Shown here one piece after another: positions 20,199 through 28,918 of a DNA stretch of 64,000 nt. The notes under the pieces were generated by a model that worked only from the letters and a program-made list of their open reading frames with translations, did no database searches and had not been told where the DNA came from. Each line of letters opens with the position of its first letter. Positions within the stretch are counted from its first letter, which is position 1. A program made the position numbers and the translations under genes. The DNA is from Actinomycetota bacterium (GTDB lineage Bacteria > Actinomycetota > Actinomycetes > Nanopelagicales > Nanopelagicaceae). Location: assembly GCA_009701575.1 (NCBI GenBank), contig WLJX01000004.1:1-64000 (forward strand). The letters run 5' to 3'.

Positions 20199-20204
20199 AG
20201 TCTA
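20199..20204 (-). promoter_or_regulatory. Putative -10 (TAGACT) for leaderless gntR
   Basis: On the reverse strand, TAGACT then TATCCG then the gntR ATG, within the 31-nt gap after the dehydratase gene. The regulator could thus be expressed independently of the operator-controlled promoter upstream. Confidence 0.45.
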
Positions 20205-20223
20205 CCTAACACCTGAAAAAGAA

Positions 20224-21354
20224 TTAAATGAAACCTTTCGCTCCCGTGTATTTTTCCACTTTATCTGGGTCGAGTTCGTAGCCTAAACCTGGCCCACTAG
20301 GGATCTCTAGGAATCCATCTGAATCCAGCTTCCATGGAGTTTTTCCAATGTCATCTACGTAGGCAGAACCCGTTATGTATTCGACCTTATTTGAACTGCT
20401 TATTGAAGATGCAAGCTGTAAATCGGTTGCCAACCCCACGGCCGTATTCCATCCATGTGGAATAACTTGAACGCCATAGGCATCTGCCAGGGTGGCAATC
20501 TTTTTGAATTCGCTTATTCCGCCAACTTTCGTTACGTCGGGTTGGACAATATCAAAGGCGCCATCTTGTAAGAATGGCAAGAAACTCTGCCTGCGAGTCA
20601 AAACTTCGCCACCTGAAATCGGCACACTTGATTGTTTACGTAGCTCCACAAAGTTATCTAGATCATCAGGTCTGATTGCTTCCTCTAGCCAACCAACTTG
20701 ATAGAAAGCCAGCATATGAGAAGTGTTAATGGCCCACCGAAGCCCATTACGCCAGTAAGCGTCACTTGCACCTGCATCAACAGCAAGAAAAGCTTTATCA
20801 CCAATTGTTTCTCGGGCCGTCTTTACTAGCAGCTCATCATGCTTATCATCAATTCGCCCATATGCGCCCCAACCAATTTTGAATGCCATGAATCCCTGAG
20901 ATAACAAATTCTCTAGATTAGCTGCCATGAGCTTTGGTTCATCCATCAATAGAGATGCGTAAGGCATAACTCTTTCTCTAACTCTTCCACCAAAAAAGCG
21001 CCCGATAGGTTGCTTTGTTGCTTTTCCAAAAATATCCCAAAGCGCAATATCTATTCCACTAATTGTGTGGGTGATAGCGCCACCACGGCCTTGCCAAAAA
21101 GTATTCTGATGTAATTTTTCACTTACTCGCGATGGCTCGTCTGCACGCTCCCCAATAAGAAGAGGCTCGAGAATTTCGAGTGAAGCTTTAACAAGAGCCT
21201 CGCTTGTAAAGACTGATCCAATTCCAGTAATTCCTTCATCAGTTTCGACTGCAATTAACGTGTGAACCACCGTGTCTGGCTTTAGTTCATCAGACCAACC
21301 ACCCTTCGGAGTGGCGCCCCGGAGCCCTGCTGCCTTAATGCGCACAATTTTCAT
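20224..21354 (-). CDS. Enolase-superfamily (mandelate racemase/muconate lactonizing type) enzyme, second copy in the island
   Basis: 376 residues. Metal ligands about D193 (AVDAG), E224 (WLEEAI) and E250 (SGGEV); Asp-His dyad D273 (VQPDVTKVGG) and H300 (IPHGWNTAVGLA); single Lys K159 in AFKIGWGAYG. The same GWG turn after the Lys is found in the enzyme at 18352, so both belong to one branch, but they differ too much for a recent duplication. Substrate unknown; acid-sugar dehydration or epimerization is the family expectation. Reverse-strand ATG with GGAGG about 6 nt upstream. Its promoter carries the 22-bp palindrome. Confidence 0.85.
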   Translation of the reverse strand: MKIVRIKAAGLRGATPKGGWSDELKPDTVVHTLIAVETDEGITGIGSVFTSEALVKASLEILEPLLIGERADEPSRVSEKLHQNTFWQGRGGAITHTISGIDIALWDIFGKATKQPIGRFFGGRVRERVMPYASLLMDEPKLMAANLENLLSQGFMAFKIGWGAYGRIDDKHDELLVKTARETIGDKAFLAVDAGASDAYWRNGLRWAINTSHMLAFYQVGWLEEAIRPDDLDNFVELRKQSSVPISGGEVLTRRQSFLPFLQDGAFDIVQPDVTKVGGISEFKKIATLADAYGVQVIPHGWNTAVGLATDLQLASSISSSNKVEYITGSAYVDDIGKTPWKLDSDGFLEIPSGPGLGYELDPDKVEKYTGAKGFI

Positions 21355-21401
21355 TATTTACCTCCGATTAAATCAGCCAAAAAGATCAGCCGAATAGTAT
21401 T

Positions 21402-21435
21402 GACAGATTATAGATAATCTGTCATCGTAACGCAA
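21402..21435 (-). promoter_or_regulatory. Promoter with 22-bp palindromic operator, reverse strand
   Basis: Perfect inverted repeat GACAGATTAT-AG-ATAATCTGTC at 21402-21423. On the reverse strand a promoter reads TTGCGT (21435-21430), 17-nt spacer, TATAAT (21412-21407), with the -10 inside the palindrome. The forward strand also has TTGACA at 21400-21405, but no good -10 at 17 nt. This is probably the main GntR operator, controlling the dehydratase gene and perhaps the divergent transporter. Confidence 0.75.
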
Positions 21436-21547
21436 CGTTTAAACCTCCTCCTTTGGCGAGGCATGGGGATTGGGCGAGGTGGGTACTTGGGGGTACTCGC
21501 GGTATTCCAAATCTGCTAGTTCACATTCAAAAAAGGGAGAGAAAAGA
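21436..21547 (+). promoter_or_regulatory. G-rich leader of the ABC importer operon
   Basis: 112 nt before the binding-protein ATG. It contains four G-runs (21465-21468, 21472-21474, 21481-21483, 21489-21493) spaced 3, 6 and 5 nt apart, matching the simple G-quadruplex pattern, and short repeats GGCGAGG and GGGTACT. GGGAGA before the ATG is the Shine-Dalgarno. The forward promoter is not clear. The ORF-track start at 21470 runs through this leader and gives an implausible extension. Confidence 0.45.
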
Positions 21548-22498
21548 ATGGTTATAGCAAAATTAATGAAGCGCAAAGCGGGATTGGCGATTCTTGTTGC
21601 CAGTACAACTTTCGCTGCAACTGTAAGTATTGGTATCTCATCAGCACATGCTGCTGCAGGCGATATCAATTATTCATACTTTACAAAAAACTTTGGATGG
21701 ACCCCTATGAAGGGCCGCCTACCAAATATGGATTGCAAAGACCGTTCATATTCTAATGCGGTAATCAAAGGTATTAATCTAGGCGTTTACGATGCCGCGC
21801 CATACATGTACACCGAGAACGGAAAAATGACTGGTATTGATTACGACATCAATATTGCGGTCCTAGAATATATTGGGATCAAAAAGCACAAGGACATTTT
21901 GTTGCAGTGGCCTCAGATGATTCCAGCACTACTTTCAAAGCGAATTGATGTTATTGGTGGCGACATCCATGAAAATCCAGATCGCTTAAAATCCATCGCG
22001 TTTACCACAACTGCTTGGTGGTACGGAACAACTCTGATGGTTAAATCCGATAATCCAAAAGGTATTAAAACTTGGGCAGACTTGCAAAAGCCTGGTGTGA
22101 AAGTTGGCGTACTTACAGGATCATTCGTTGGTGAATTCCTCGCTAAGCTTTCACCAAAACCAGATTTGGTATTAGTGCCAGATTCAAACTCTGAGTTCCA
22201 ATCTCTAGCATCAGGGAAAGTAGATGTTGTTGTTGATGATGCGCCAAAAGAGGGCGCATACATGATCAGCAATCCTGGTTCAGGGTTAAAGATTTTGAGC
22301 GCAGCAACATCAAACCCTCCTGTTGATTTCCAGGATACTGATGCAAAATTTGCTCTGCGTCCTGCAGATTGCTCATTGAATCAAGCCTATTCACGCGGTT
22401 TGGCTGAATTGCGCGATCACGGCGTGATCACACAAATCCTAAAGAAGTATGGACTAGGAGATGGAGATAACCTCTTCATGCCTAACTACAAGCCATAA
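21548..22498 (+). CDS. Polar amino-acid-type ABC transporter substrate-binding protein
   Basis: About 316 residues. The signal peptide has a basic start (MVIAKLMKRKAG), a hydrophobic core and cleavage near SSAHAAAGD; no lipobox. The type II binding fold (SBP_bac_3) is seen in GINLGVYDAAPYMYTENGKMTGIDYDI, with WADLQKPGVKVGVLTGS later. The family binds polar amino acids, opines and some organic acids. Here the neighbours are acid-sugar enzymes, so the ligand may be a carboxylate rather than an amino acid (inference). Start chosen at 21548 for its Shine-Dalgarno. Confidence 0.9.
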   Translation: MVIAKLMKRKAGLAILVASTTFAATVSIGISSAHAAAGDINYSYFTKNFGWTPMKGRLPNMDCKDRSYSNAVIKGINLGVYDAAPYMYTENGKMTGIDYDINIAVLEYIGIKKHKDILLQWPQMIPALLSKRIDVIGGDIHENPDRLKSIAFTTTAWWYGTTLMVKSDNPKGIKTWADLQKPGVKVGVLTGSFVGEFLAKLSPKPDLVLVPDSNSEFQSLASGKVDVVVDDAPKEGAYMISNPGSGLKILSAATSNPPVDFQDTDAKFALRPADCSLNQAYSRGLAELRDHGVITQILKKYGLGDGDNLFMPNYKP

Positions 22499-22515
22499 CG
22501 AGTAGGAAATTTAGA

Positions 22516-22549
22516 GGCGGCAGGCTTTCTTCGAGAGTCTGCCGCCTTT
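22516..22549 (+). terminator. Hairpin terminator/attenuator between binding-protein and permease genes
   Basis: Stem GGCGGCAG / CTGCCGCC extended inward through imperfect pairs to the loop TTC, followed by TTTCTCTTT. Placed after the binding-protein gene, it would give more binding protein than permease, a common arrangement for importers. Confidence 0.75.
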
Positions 22550-22609
22550 CTCTTTAGCATCCTGTTAAGTTCTTTAATTGTTACTTACTAGCAATAGTTA
22601 GGATCAAAA

Positions 22610-23308
22610 ATGCTTTTTAATATTGATAATGCCTACTCCGCCCTTGGTGTTCTCTCCTTGGGACTCTTGATGACTATATTTTTAACTATTATTTGCGGAG
22701 CAACAAGTTTAGTTGCTGGCGTCTTTGTAGCCCTCGCTAAAATGTCAAAAAGGCGTTGGTTAAGGGCTATAACTGGTTCTTACGTAACCATAGTTCGATC
22801 AACTCCGCTATTGGTTCAATTGATTTTCATTTATTACGCTTTACCATTTGTCGGAATTCGATTGAATCCGCTTTCTGCGGCGTACATCGGATTATCATTA
22901 AATGTAACTGCCTACCTTTCTGAGGTTTATCGTGGGGGAATAGAAGCTGTTTCAAAAGGGCAACACGATGCCGCCGCCGCTTTGGGAATGAAAAGTTCTG
23001 TAGCCATGCGACGAGTAATATTTCCACAAGCCTTGCGAACACTAATTCCGACCCTCGGAAACTATATTGTTTCGCTCTTCAAAGATACTTCCCTTGCATC
23101 TGTCGTTACAATTCAAGAATTGATGTTTAAAGGGCAGATAATTGCGGCTCAAAATTATGACTACATGACTATTTACGCGATGGTATTTCTTCTTTATTTA
23201 GCGGTTGGTTATCCGTCAATTCGTTTTGTTACATATTTGGAAAAACGCATGAAAAACGGTTATGCCGTCAAGAAGGCTTCAAAAAGGAAAGTAGGAGTTG
23301 CGCTATGA
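22610..23308 (+). CDS. Polar amino-acid-type ABC transporter permease
   Basis: 232 residues, single permease of the His/Glu/Gln/opine class. About five membrane segments. Landmarks: [21 protein letters not shown] and the coupling loop [27 protein letters not shown]. The starting ATG follows TAGGATCAAAA. It overlaps the ATPase gene by 4 nt (ATGA). A single permease implies a homodimer. Confidence 0.93.
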   Translation: MLFNIDNAYSALGVLSLGLLMTIFLTIICGATSLVAGVFVALAKMSKRRWLRAITGSYVTIVRSTPLLVQLIFIYYALPFVGIRLNPLSAAYIGLSLNVTAYLSEVYRGGIEAVSKGQHDAAAALGMKSSVAMRRVIFPQALRTLIPTLGNYIVSLFKDTSLASVVTIQELMFKGQIIAAQNYDYMTIYAMVFLLYLAVGYPSIRFVTYLEKRMKNGYAVKKASKRKVGVAL

Positions 23309-24075
23309 GTACACCGATAATTGAAATTAAGAATCTTACAAAGAGTTTTGGATCCAACCTAGTGCTGGAAGATTTCTCTACAACAATACAAAAAGGAGAA
23401 GTTGTTGGAATTATTGGACCTTCTGGGAGTGGAAAATCAACGTTACTTCGTTGCATAAACTTTCTTGAAATTGCAGATTCAGGTTCTATCTCTATTGCCG
23501 GAGAGGAAGTAAAAGTCGATGGCAAAGGCGGACATTCTGTACCTGCGCTAAAAATAGCCCAATTACGCACAAAAGTTGGAATGGTTTTTCAGCAATTCAA
23601 TTTATTTCCACATCTAACGGCAATTGAAAATATCATCGCTGGACCTAAGTATGTTCTGAAGGAAGACCAGAAAGAACGAGAGCAGAAGGCTCGCAACTTA
23701 CTTGAAATGGTTGGACTATCGGAGAAAATGGATCATTTCCCAGAAGAACTTTCTGGTGGCCAGCAACAACGTGTAGCCATTGCCCGAGCGTTAGCAATGA
23801 ATCCTGAGGTGATGCTATTTGATGAAGCAACCAGTGCTTTGGATCCCGAAATTGTTGGTGAAGTTCTAGGCGTTATGCGCAAATTAGTTGATGATGGAAT
23901 GACGATGTTAGTAGTAACGCATGAGATGGGCTTTGTTCGACAAGTCGCTGACCGGGTAATATTCATGGATGAAGGCAAAATCGTTGAAGAGGGACCACCA
24001 AGTCAACTCTTCGATAATCCAAAACACCCTCGAACAAAAGATTTCCTATCGGCTATTCTTTCACATACCGAATAG
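23305..24075 (+). CDS. Polar amino-acid-type ABC transporter ATPase
   Basis: 256 residues. Walker [15 protein letters not shown]-loop [13 protein letters not shown], signature [17 protein letters not shown], Walker [15 protein letters not shown], and H-loop VVTHEMGF are all canonical, closest in pattern to GlnQ/HisP. It overlaps the permease by 4 nt and is followed 15 nt later by the lyase gene. Confidence 0.95.
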   Translation: MSTPIIEIKNLTKSFGSNLVLEDFSTTIQKGEVVGIIGPSGSGKSTLLRCINFLEIADSGSISIAGEEVKVDGKGGHSVPALKIAQLRTKVGMVFQQFNLFPHLTAIENIIAGPKYVLKEDQKEREQKARNLLEMVGLSEKMDHFPEELSGGQQQRVAIARALAMNPEVMLFDEATSALDPEIVGEVLGVMRKLVDDGMTMLVVTHEMGFVRQVADRVIFMDEGKIVEEGPPSQLFDNPKHPRTKDFLSAILSHTE

Positions 24076-24090
24076 CGAAAAGGTATCACT

Positions 24091-24993
24091 TTGAATAGAG
24101 GCGTTTACCCCGTAATCCAAACTCCTTTGGATGAGAACGATGAAATTGATGAAGGTGTTTTTGAAACCGAAATCAATTGGTTAATTAAGTGCGGTGTTAA
24201 AGGTTTAGTTCTGGCAATGGTTTCAGAGGTAATGCGGTTTAGTGCGGCCGAACGGCGCAAACAATGGCAGATTGTGCTTCGCATACTTGACGGACGCTTG
24301 CCCCTAATCGTTAGCGTTGGCGGCGAGAGCACCGCAATTGCAGTTCAATTGGCAAAAGCTGCAGAAGCTGATGGCGCAACCGCACTAATAGCAACCCCTC
24401 CTGCATCATTCCCGGCAACCTCATCCGAAATCTATTCTTACTACTCCACAATTATTGAAGCAGTGGAGATTCCGTTAATAGTCCAGGATGCAAGTAATTA
24501 CATGGGTCAACCACTTGAACTTGAGTTGTATGGAAAGTTGCTTGAGAAATATGGCAATACCCGCGTGCAATTTAAGCCAGAAGCAAAGCCAGTTAAAGAC
24601 CGTATGGCGGCGTTACAAGAAATTGCAGGCGGAAATGCAAAAGTTTATGAGGGCCAGAGTGGTTTGGATTTGCTGGATACGCACCCACTTGGACTTGTAG
24701 GAACAATGCCAGGCGCTGAAATTCCTTGGGCAATTATCGCGCTTTGGGAGGCTTTGGAAGCCAACGATTTGGCACGTGCTACTGCAATTCATGCTTGCGT
24801 TAAAAACTTAGTTGCATTTCAACCAACCATTGATGCCTATGTCGCAGTTGAAAAATATTTATTAGTAAAACAAGGAATCTTTACTTCAAGTCGTCAGCGC
24901 GGCCCAGTTAGCGTAACCCTTAGCGATCAAACCAAGAACGAGATTGATCTCGTATTCAGCGAGCTTCTTAAGGTTGTTGGAAGGCAGAAATGA
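24091..24993 (+). CDS. DapA-family aldolase/dehydratase of unknown substrate
   Basis: 300 residues, TIM barrel of the dihydrodipicolinate synthase/N-acetylneuraminate lyase family. The Schiff-base Lys is probably K162 (QFKPEAK). The usual GTTGE phosphate/carboxylate loop is replaced by AMVSE (near 42-46), and the catalytic Tyr of the YNxP motif is missing (VQDASNYMG). It is therefore not a lysine-pathway DapA. In an acid-sugar island it would fit cleavage or dehydration of a 2-keto-3-deoxy acid, which is inference. TTG start, with AAAAGG 7 nt upstream. Overlaps the next gene by 4 nt. Confidence 0.8.
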   Translation: MNRGVYPVIQTPLDENDEIDEGVFETEINWLIKCGVKGLVLAMVSEVMRFSAAERRKQWQIVLRILDGRLPLIVSVGGESTAIAVQLAKAAEADGATALIATPPASFPATSSEIYSYYSTIIEAVEIPLIVQDASNYMGQPLELELYGKLLEKYGNTRVQFKPEAKPVKDRMAALQEIAGGNAKVYEGQSGLDLLDTHPLGLVGTMPGAEIPWAIIALWEALEANDLARATAIHACVKNLVAFQPTIDAYVAVEKYLLVKQGIFTSSRQRGPVSVTLSDQTKNEIDLVFSELLKVVGRQK

Positions 24994-26387
24994 CAAGTGT
25001 TTCTAACCGAGTTGATCTCACCCCCAAGCAATTGGAGCACTTAAAATCCCTTGTTTCTGGTGGAGTGAGTTCAAGCAAATCTGTTTTAGAACAACATGGC
25101 ATGGATGAGTCGGCTCACCTACCAATCCTTCCCTCCGCAGTGGCAATGGTTAGTTCTACAGAAGAAGTTTCAAAAGTACTTGCCTACTGCAATCAAGAAA
25201 GAATTCCGGTTACTCCATTCGGAGCTGGCACATCATTAGAAGGTAATGCAATTCCATTATTTGGTGGCCTTAGTTTAGATCTGACTAACATGAATAAAAT
25301 TTTAGATGTTCGACCAGATGATCTGACCGTTCGCGTCCAAGCCGGGGTTCGGCGCATGGCGCTAAATGAACGGCTATCACGTGAAGGTCTCTTCTTTTCA
25401 GTTGATCCAGGTGCTGATGCAACTATCGGAGGTATGGCTTCAACAGGTGCTGCAGGTACTACAAGTGTGCGTTACGGAACGATGAGAGAGAACGTCTTGG
25501 CTCTGACTGCCGTACTTGCTGACGGAACAATTATTGAAGCAGGTCGCGAAACTCGGAAACTTTCGGCAGGTTATGACATAACTAGGTTGCTTGTTGGATC
25601 GGAAGGAACTCTTGCAGTCATTACCGAGATTGCACTTAAGTTAAATGGCATACCTGAAAAAATGGCTGCTGCGATAGTTAACTTTCCAACCCTTTCTGAT
25701 GGATTTCAGGCAGCGACAGCCATCGTCAGAATGGGAATTTCAATTGCTAGATGTGAATTCCTAGATGAGGTTTGCATTCAAAATGTAAATGCCTTAGATG
25801 GTTTGAATCTAAAGGTTGCACCAACTTTGCTCTTCGAATTTCATGGAACGCCGCAAGGTGTCGAAGAGGAAGCCAAAGCCGTAGCAGAGATTGCTGCGGA
25901 ATTTCATGGCAGTGATTTCGAATGGGCCGCCGATGAAGGTGCTAGGCGAAAATTATGGCAAGCAAGACACAATGCACATTGGGCAGCGATGGCAGCAAAT
26001 CCTGGAATGCGAACTGTCAGCACCGACACGGCAGTTCCATTATCTAGGTTGGCCGAAGCTGTTAGAGTAGCAAGCGAAATCTTTAACGCCTCAAGATTTA
26101 AGTTTTCAATTTTGGGCCATGTCGCTGATGGAAATTTCCATGTTTCAATAGTTACCGATCCAGAAAAGCCGGAGGATCTCGTCGAAGTTCGTAAATTAAC
26201 TCATCAATTAACCGGTCGAATTATTGATATGGGTGGTACTTGCACCGGTGAACACGGAATTGGATCTGTAAAAATTGAAGATCTCGTAAAGGAAGTTGGA
26301 GAAAATGGAGTTAACGTGATGCGTTCTATAAAGCGCGCCCTTGATCCAAATGGAATTCTAAATCCTGGAAAAATATTCAGTAATTAA
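24990..26387 (+). CDS. FAD-linked 2-hydroxyacid dehydrogenase (GlcD / D-lactate dehydrogenase family)
   Basis: 465 residues. N-terminal PCMH-type FAD domain: VTPFGAGTSLEGNAIP, DPGADATIGGMASTGAAGTTSVRYGTMRENV, LLVGSEGTLAVITE. The C-terminal oxidase domain has GHVADGNFHVSI and TGEHGIGSVK, the His-containing substrate and metal site. The family oxidizes D-lactate, glycolate or other D-2-hydroxy acids. Together with the DapA-like lyase, a route to pyruvate plus glycolaldehyde and then glycolate oxidation is one possibility. It overlaps the lyase gene (ATGA) and ends sharing TTAA with whiB on the other strand. Confidence 0.88.
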   Translation: MTSVSNRVDLTPKQLEHLKSLVSGGVSSSKSVLEQHGMDESAHLPILPSAVAMVSSTEEVSKVLAYCNQERIPVTPFGAGTSLEGNAIPLFGGLSLDLTNMNKILDVRPDDLTVRVQAGVRRMALNERLSREGLFFSVDPGADATIGGMASTGAAGTTSVRYGTMRENVLALTAVLADGTIIEAGRETRKLSAGYDITRLLVGSEGTLAVITEIALKLNGIPEKMAAAIVNFPTLSDGFQAATAIVRMGISIARCEFLDEVCIQNVNALDGLNLKVAPTLLFEFHGTPQGVEEEAKAVAEIAAEFHGSDFEWAADEGARRKLWQARHNAHWAAMAANPGMRTVSTDTAVPLSRLAEAVRVASEIFNASRFKFSILGHVADGNFHVSIVTDPEKPEDLVEVRKLTHQLTGRIIDMGGTCTGEHGIGSVKIEDLVKEVGENGVNVMRSIKRALDPNGILNPGKIFSN

Positions 26388-26692
26388 GAAGCGGTAGAGA
26401 AAGTACCTTCATCAGCGCTCTGATTATGGCTTAATATATTTAAGCGATCGTCTTCAGTTAAGCCACCCCAGATTCCATATGGCTCAGCCAAAGTAAGGGC
26501 TTGCTTTCTACATGCTTGCAATACGGGACATGAGGCACACACAGCCTTTGCGGCATTCTCACGATTCTTGCGGCGAGGTCCACGCTCTCCATCTGTATAG
26601 AAGAACATTTCAGTAGGAAGCTCACGACATGCAGCAGATTCTTGCCATTCCCAATCAGAAGCGATTGGTCTTGGCTGTATCTGTGTAGTCAT
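26384..26692 (-). CDS. WhiB-family Fe-S transcriptional regulator
   Basis: 102 residues. The four cluster cysteines are present: one in SAACRE and three in CASCPVLQAC, with the spacing C-x2-C-x5-C. The GIWGGLTEDD turn and a nearby basic region follow. WhiB-like proteins hold a 4Fe-4S cluster, bind the housekeeping sigma factor and are confined to Actinobacteria and their phages. The reverse-strand ATG has AGGAG about 6 nt upstream. Position after groEL (beyond the island) and before guaB matches the mycobacterial order groEL1-whiB3...guaB. Which WhiB subgroup it is remains undecided. Confidence 0.95.
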   Translation of the reverse strand: MTTQIQPRPIASDWEWQESAACRELPTEMFFYTDGERGPRRKNRENAAKAVCASCPVLQACRKQALTLAEPYGIWGGLTEDDRLNILSHNQSADEGTFSTAS

Positions 26693-26832
26693 CCGGGCTC
26701 CTGTTCACGTATTTACTGCTCTAAGCGATAGTACAACCGCGCCATAGGTTGTTCAACAATCCACCGGCTTTTGTTGCGTAATTTAAGCGTTTTCAGGTGG
26801 CAAGGTTCACAGCTTCTAGGGACAATTGCAGC

Positions 26833-27753
26833 ATGACCCCCGCGCTTGAGACCCTTGATTCAAAGGAATCGCTCCCAGTCGCAGCCGTAGCCCGAATGCT
26901 TGGGGTGGCGCCCTCAACTCTTCGTACTTGGGATCGCCGGTATGGCTTAGGTCCTAGTAAGCACAACGTCGGTACACATCGAAGATATTCTGCAACTGAT
27001 TTAATTCGATTAACTGCAATGGTTCGACTCGTTGTTGCCGGGGTAGCACCGAAAGATGCAGCTCTAAAAGCACTAAAACTAAATGTGCAGGGAAGTAGGC
27101 AAGCAATTGAAAAGGTTTGTCGAGTACCAGAGAGCCAAGCGGATCTTGTAACTCTGCTCCATCGCTCGGCTATGAAATTTGATCAGGCACAGCTTGAAAA
27201 ACTCATAAGAAAATCAATTGCAGGTATCGGTGTTGAAGCCACCTGGCTTGAAGTCCTATCCCCACTGTTAATTGAAGTGGGAGATGAATGGGTGCGCACG
27301 GGTGATGGAATTGAAGTTGAACATTTTCTGAGTGAGTTACTACGAAAGATATTAAGTGAAAGCCTTGGAAAGATTGATAAGCCTAAGAATTCACGGCCGG
27401 TACTGCTTGCATGTGTTGAAAATGAAATGCACTCACTTGCATTGATGGCGCTCGCCGCAGTTTTGGCTGAAGCCAAGGTCGAATGCTTATTTCTTGGTGC
27501 CAGAACTCCACAAACAGCGCTTAATCAAGTTGTAATTAAATCCGCGCCACCAGCAATTTTTCTCTGGGCCCAACTTGGCGAGAATGCAGATCATACTTTT
27601 GTGAATGAGCTTCCAACAATCCGGCCAGCACCAAGAGTTCTATTGGGTGGACCTGGCTGGAAATCTGCAAAAGGAAAAATCCACAGCAAAGTGGTAATTA
27701 CCGAAGGACTTAGTGAAGCCCGAGAAGAGATTCTGCAGGCTCTGGCCGTTTAA
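26833..27753 (+). CDS. MerR-family regulator with cobalamin-binding domain (CarH/LitR-like)
   Basis: 306 residues from the ATG at 26833. Residues 15-80 are a MerR winged helix (VAAVARMLGVAPSTLRTWDRRYGLGPS, HRRYSATDLIRL). Residues about 103-175 form the four-helix B12 cap, with the CarH signature W-x9-E-H (W153, E163, H164). Residues 189-306 form the Rossmann B12 domain, with axial-ligand candidate H200 in NEMHSLALMA, 36 residues after H164. CarH uses adenosylcobalamin to sense light and repress carotenoid genes. The residue after the signature Trp is Val, whereas I recall His in Thermus CarH. The GTG at 26797 is an alternative start. The target genes are not nearby. Confidence 0.85.
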   Translation: MTPALETLDSKESLPVAAVARMLGVAPSTLRTWDRRYGLGPSKHNVGTHRRYSATDLIRLTAMVRLVVAGVAPKDAALKALKLNVQGSRQAIEKVCRVPESQADLVTLLHRSAMKFDQAQLEKLIRKSIAGIGVEATWLEVLSPLLIEVGDEWVRTGDGIEVEHFLSELLRKILSESLGKIDKPKNSRPVLLACVENEMHSLALMALAAVLAEAKVECLFLGARTPQTALNQVVIKSAPPAIFLWAQLGENADHTFVNELPTIRPAPRVLLGGPGWKSAKGKIHSKVVITEGLSEAREEILQALAV

Positions 27754-27782
27754 TAGCGGGTAAAACGCCTATTTTGATTGAC

Positions 27783-28916
<1,134 letters not shown>

Positions 28917-28918
28917 CC

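Noticed and set aside
21470-21547. N-terminal extension of the binding protein in the ORF track
   Set aside because: Translates the G-rich leader and puts 26 polar residues before a clear signal peptide; the ATG at 21548 has a Shine-Dalgarno.
24091-24993. Annotation as lysine-pathway dapA
   Set aside because: Lacks the GTTGE loop and the catalytic Tyr, and its context is catabolic.
17497-26387. Mobile element origin of the island (integrase, IS, att repeats)
   Set aside because: No transposase, integrase, tRNA or flanking direct repeat was found; codon use looks like that of the neighbours by eye.
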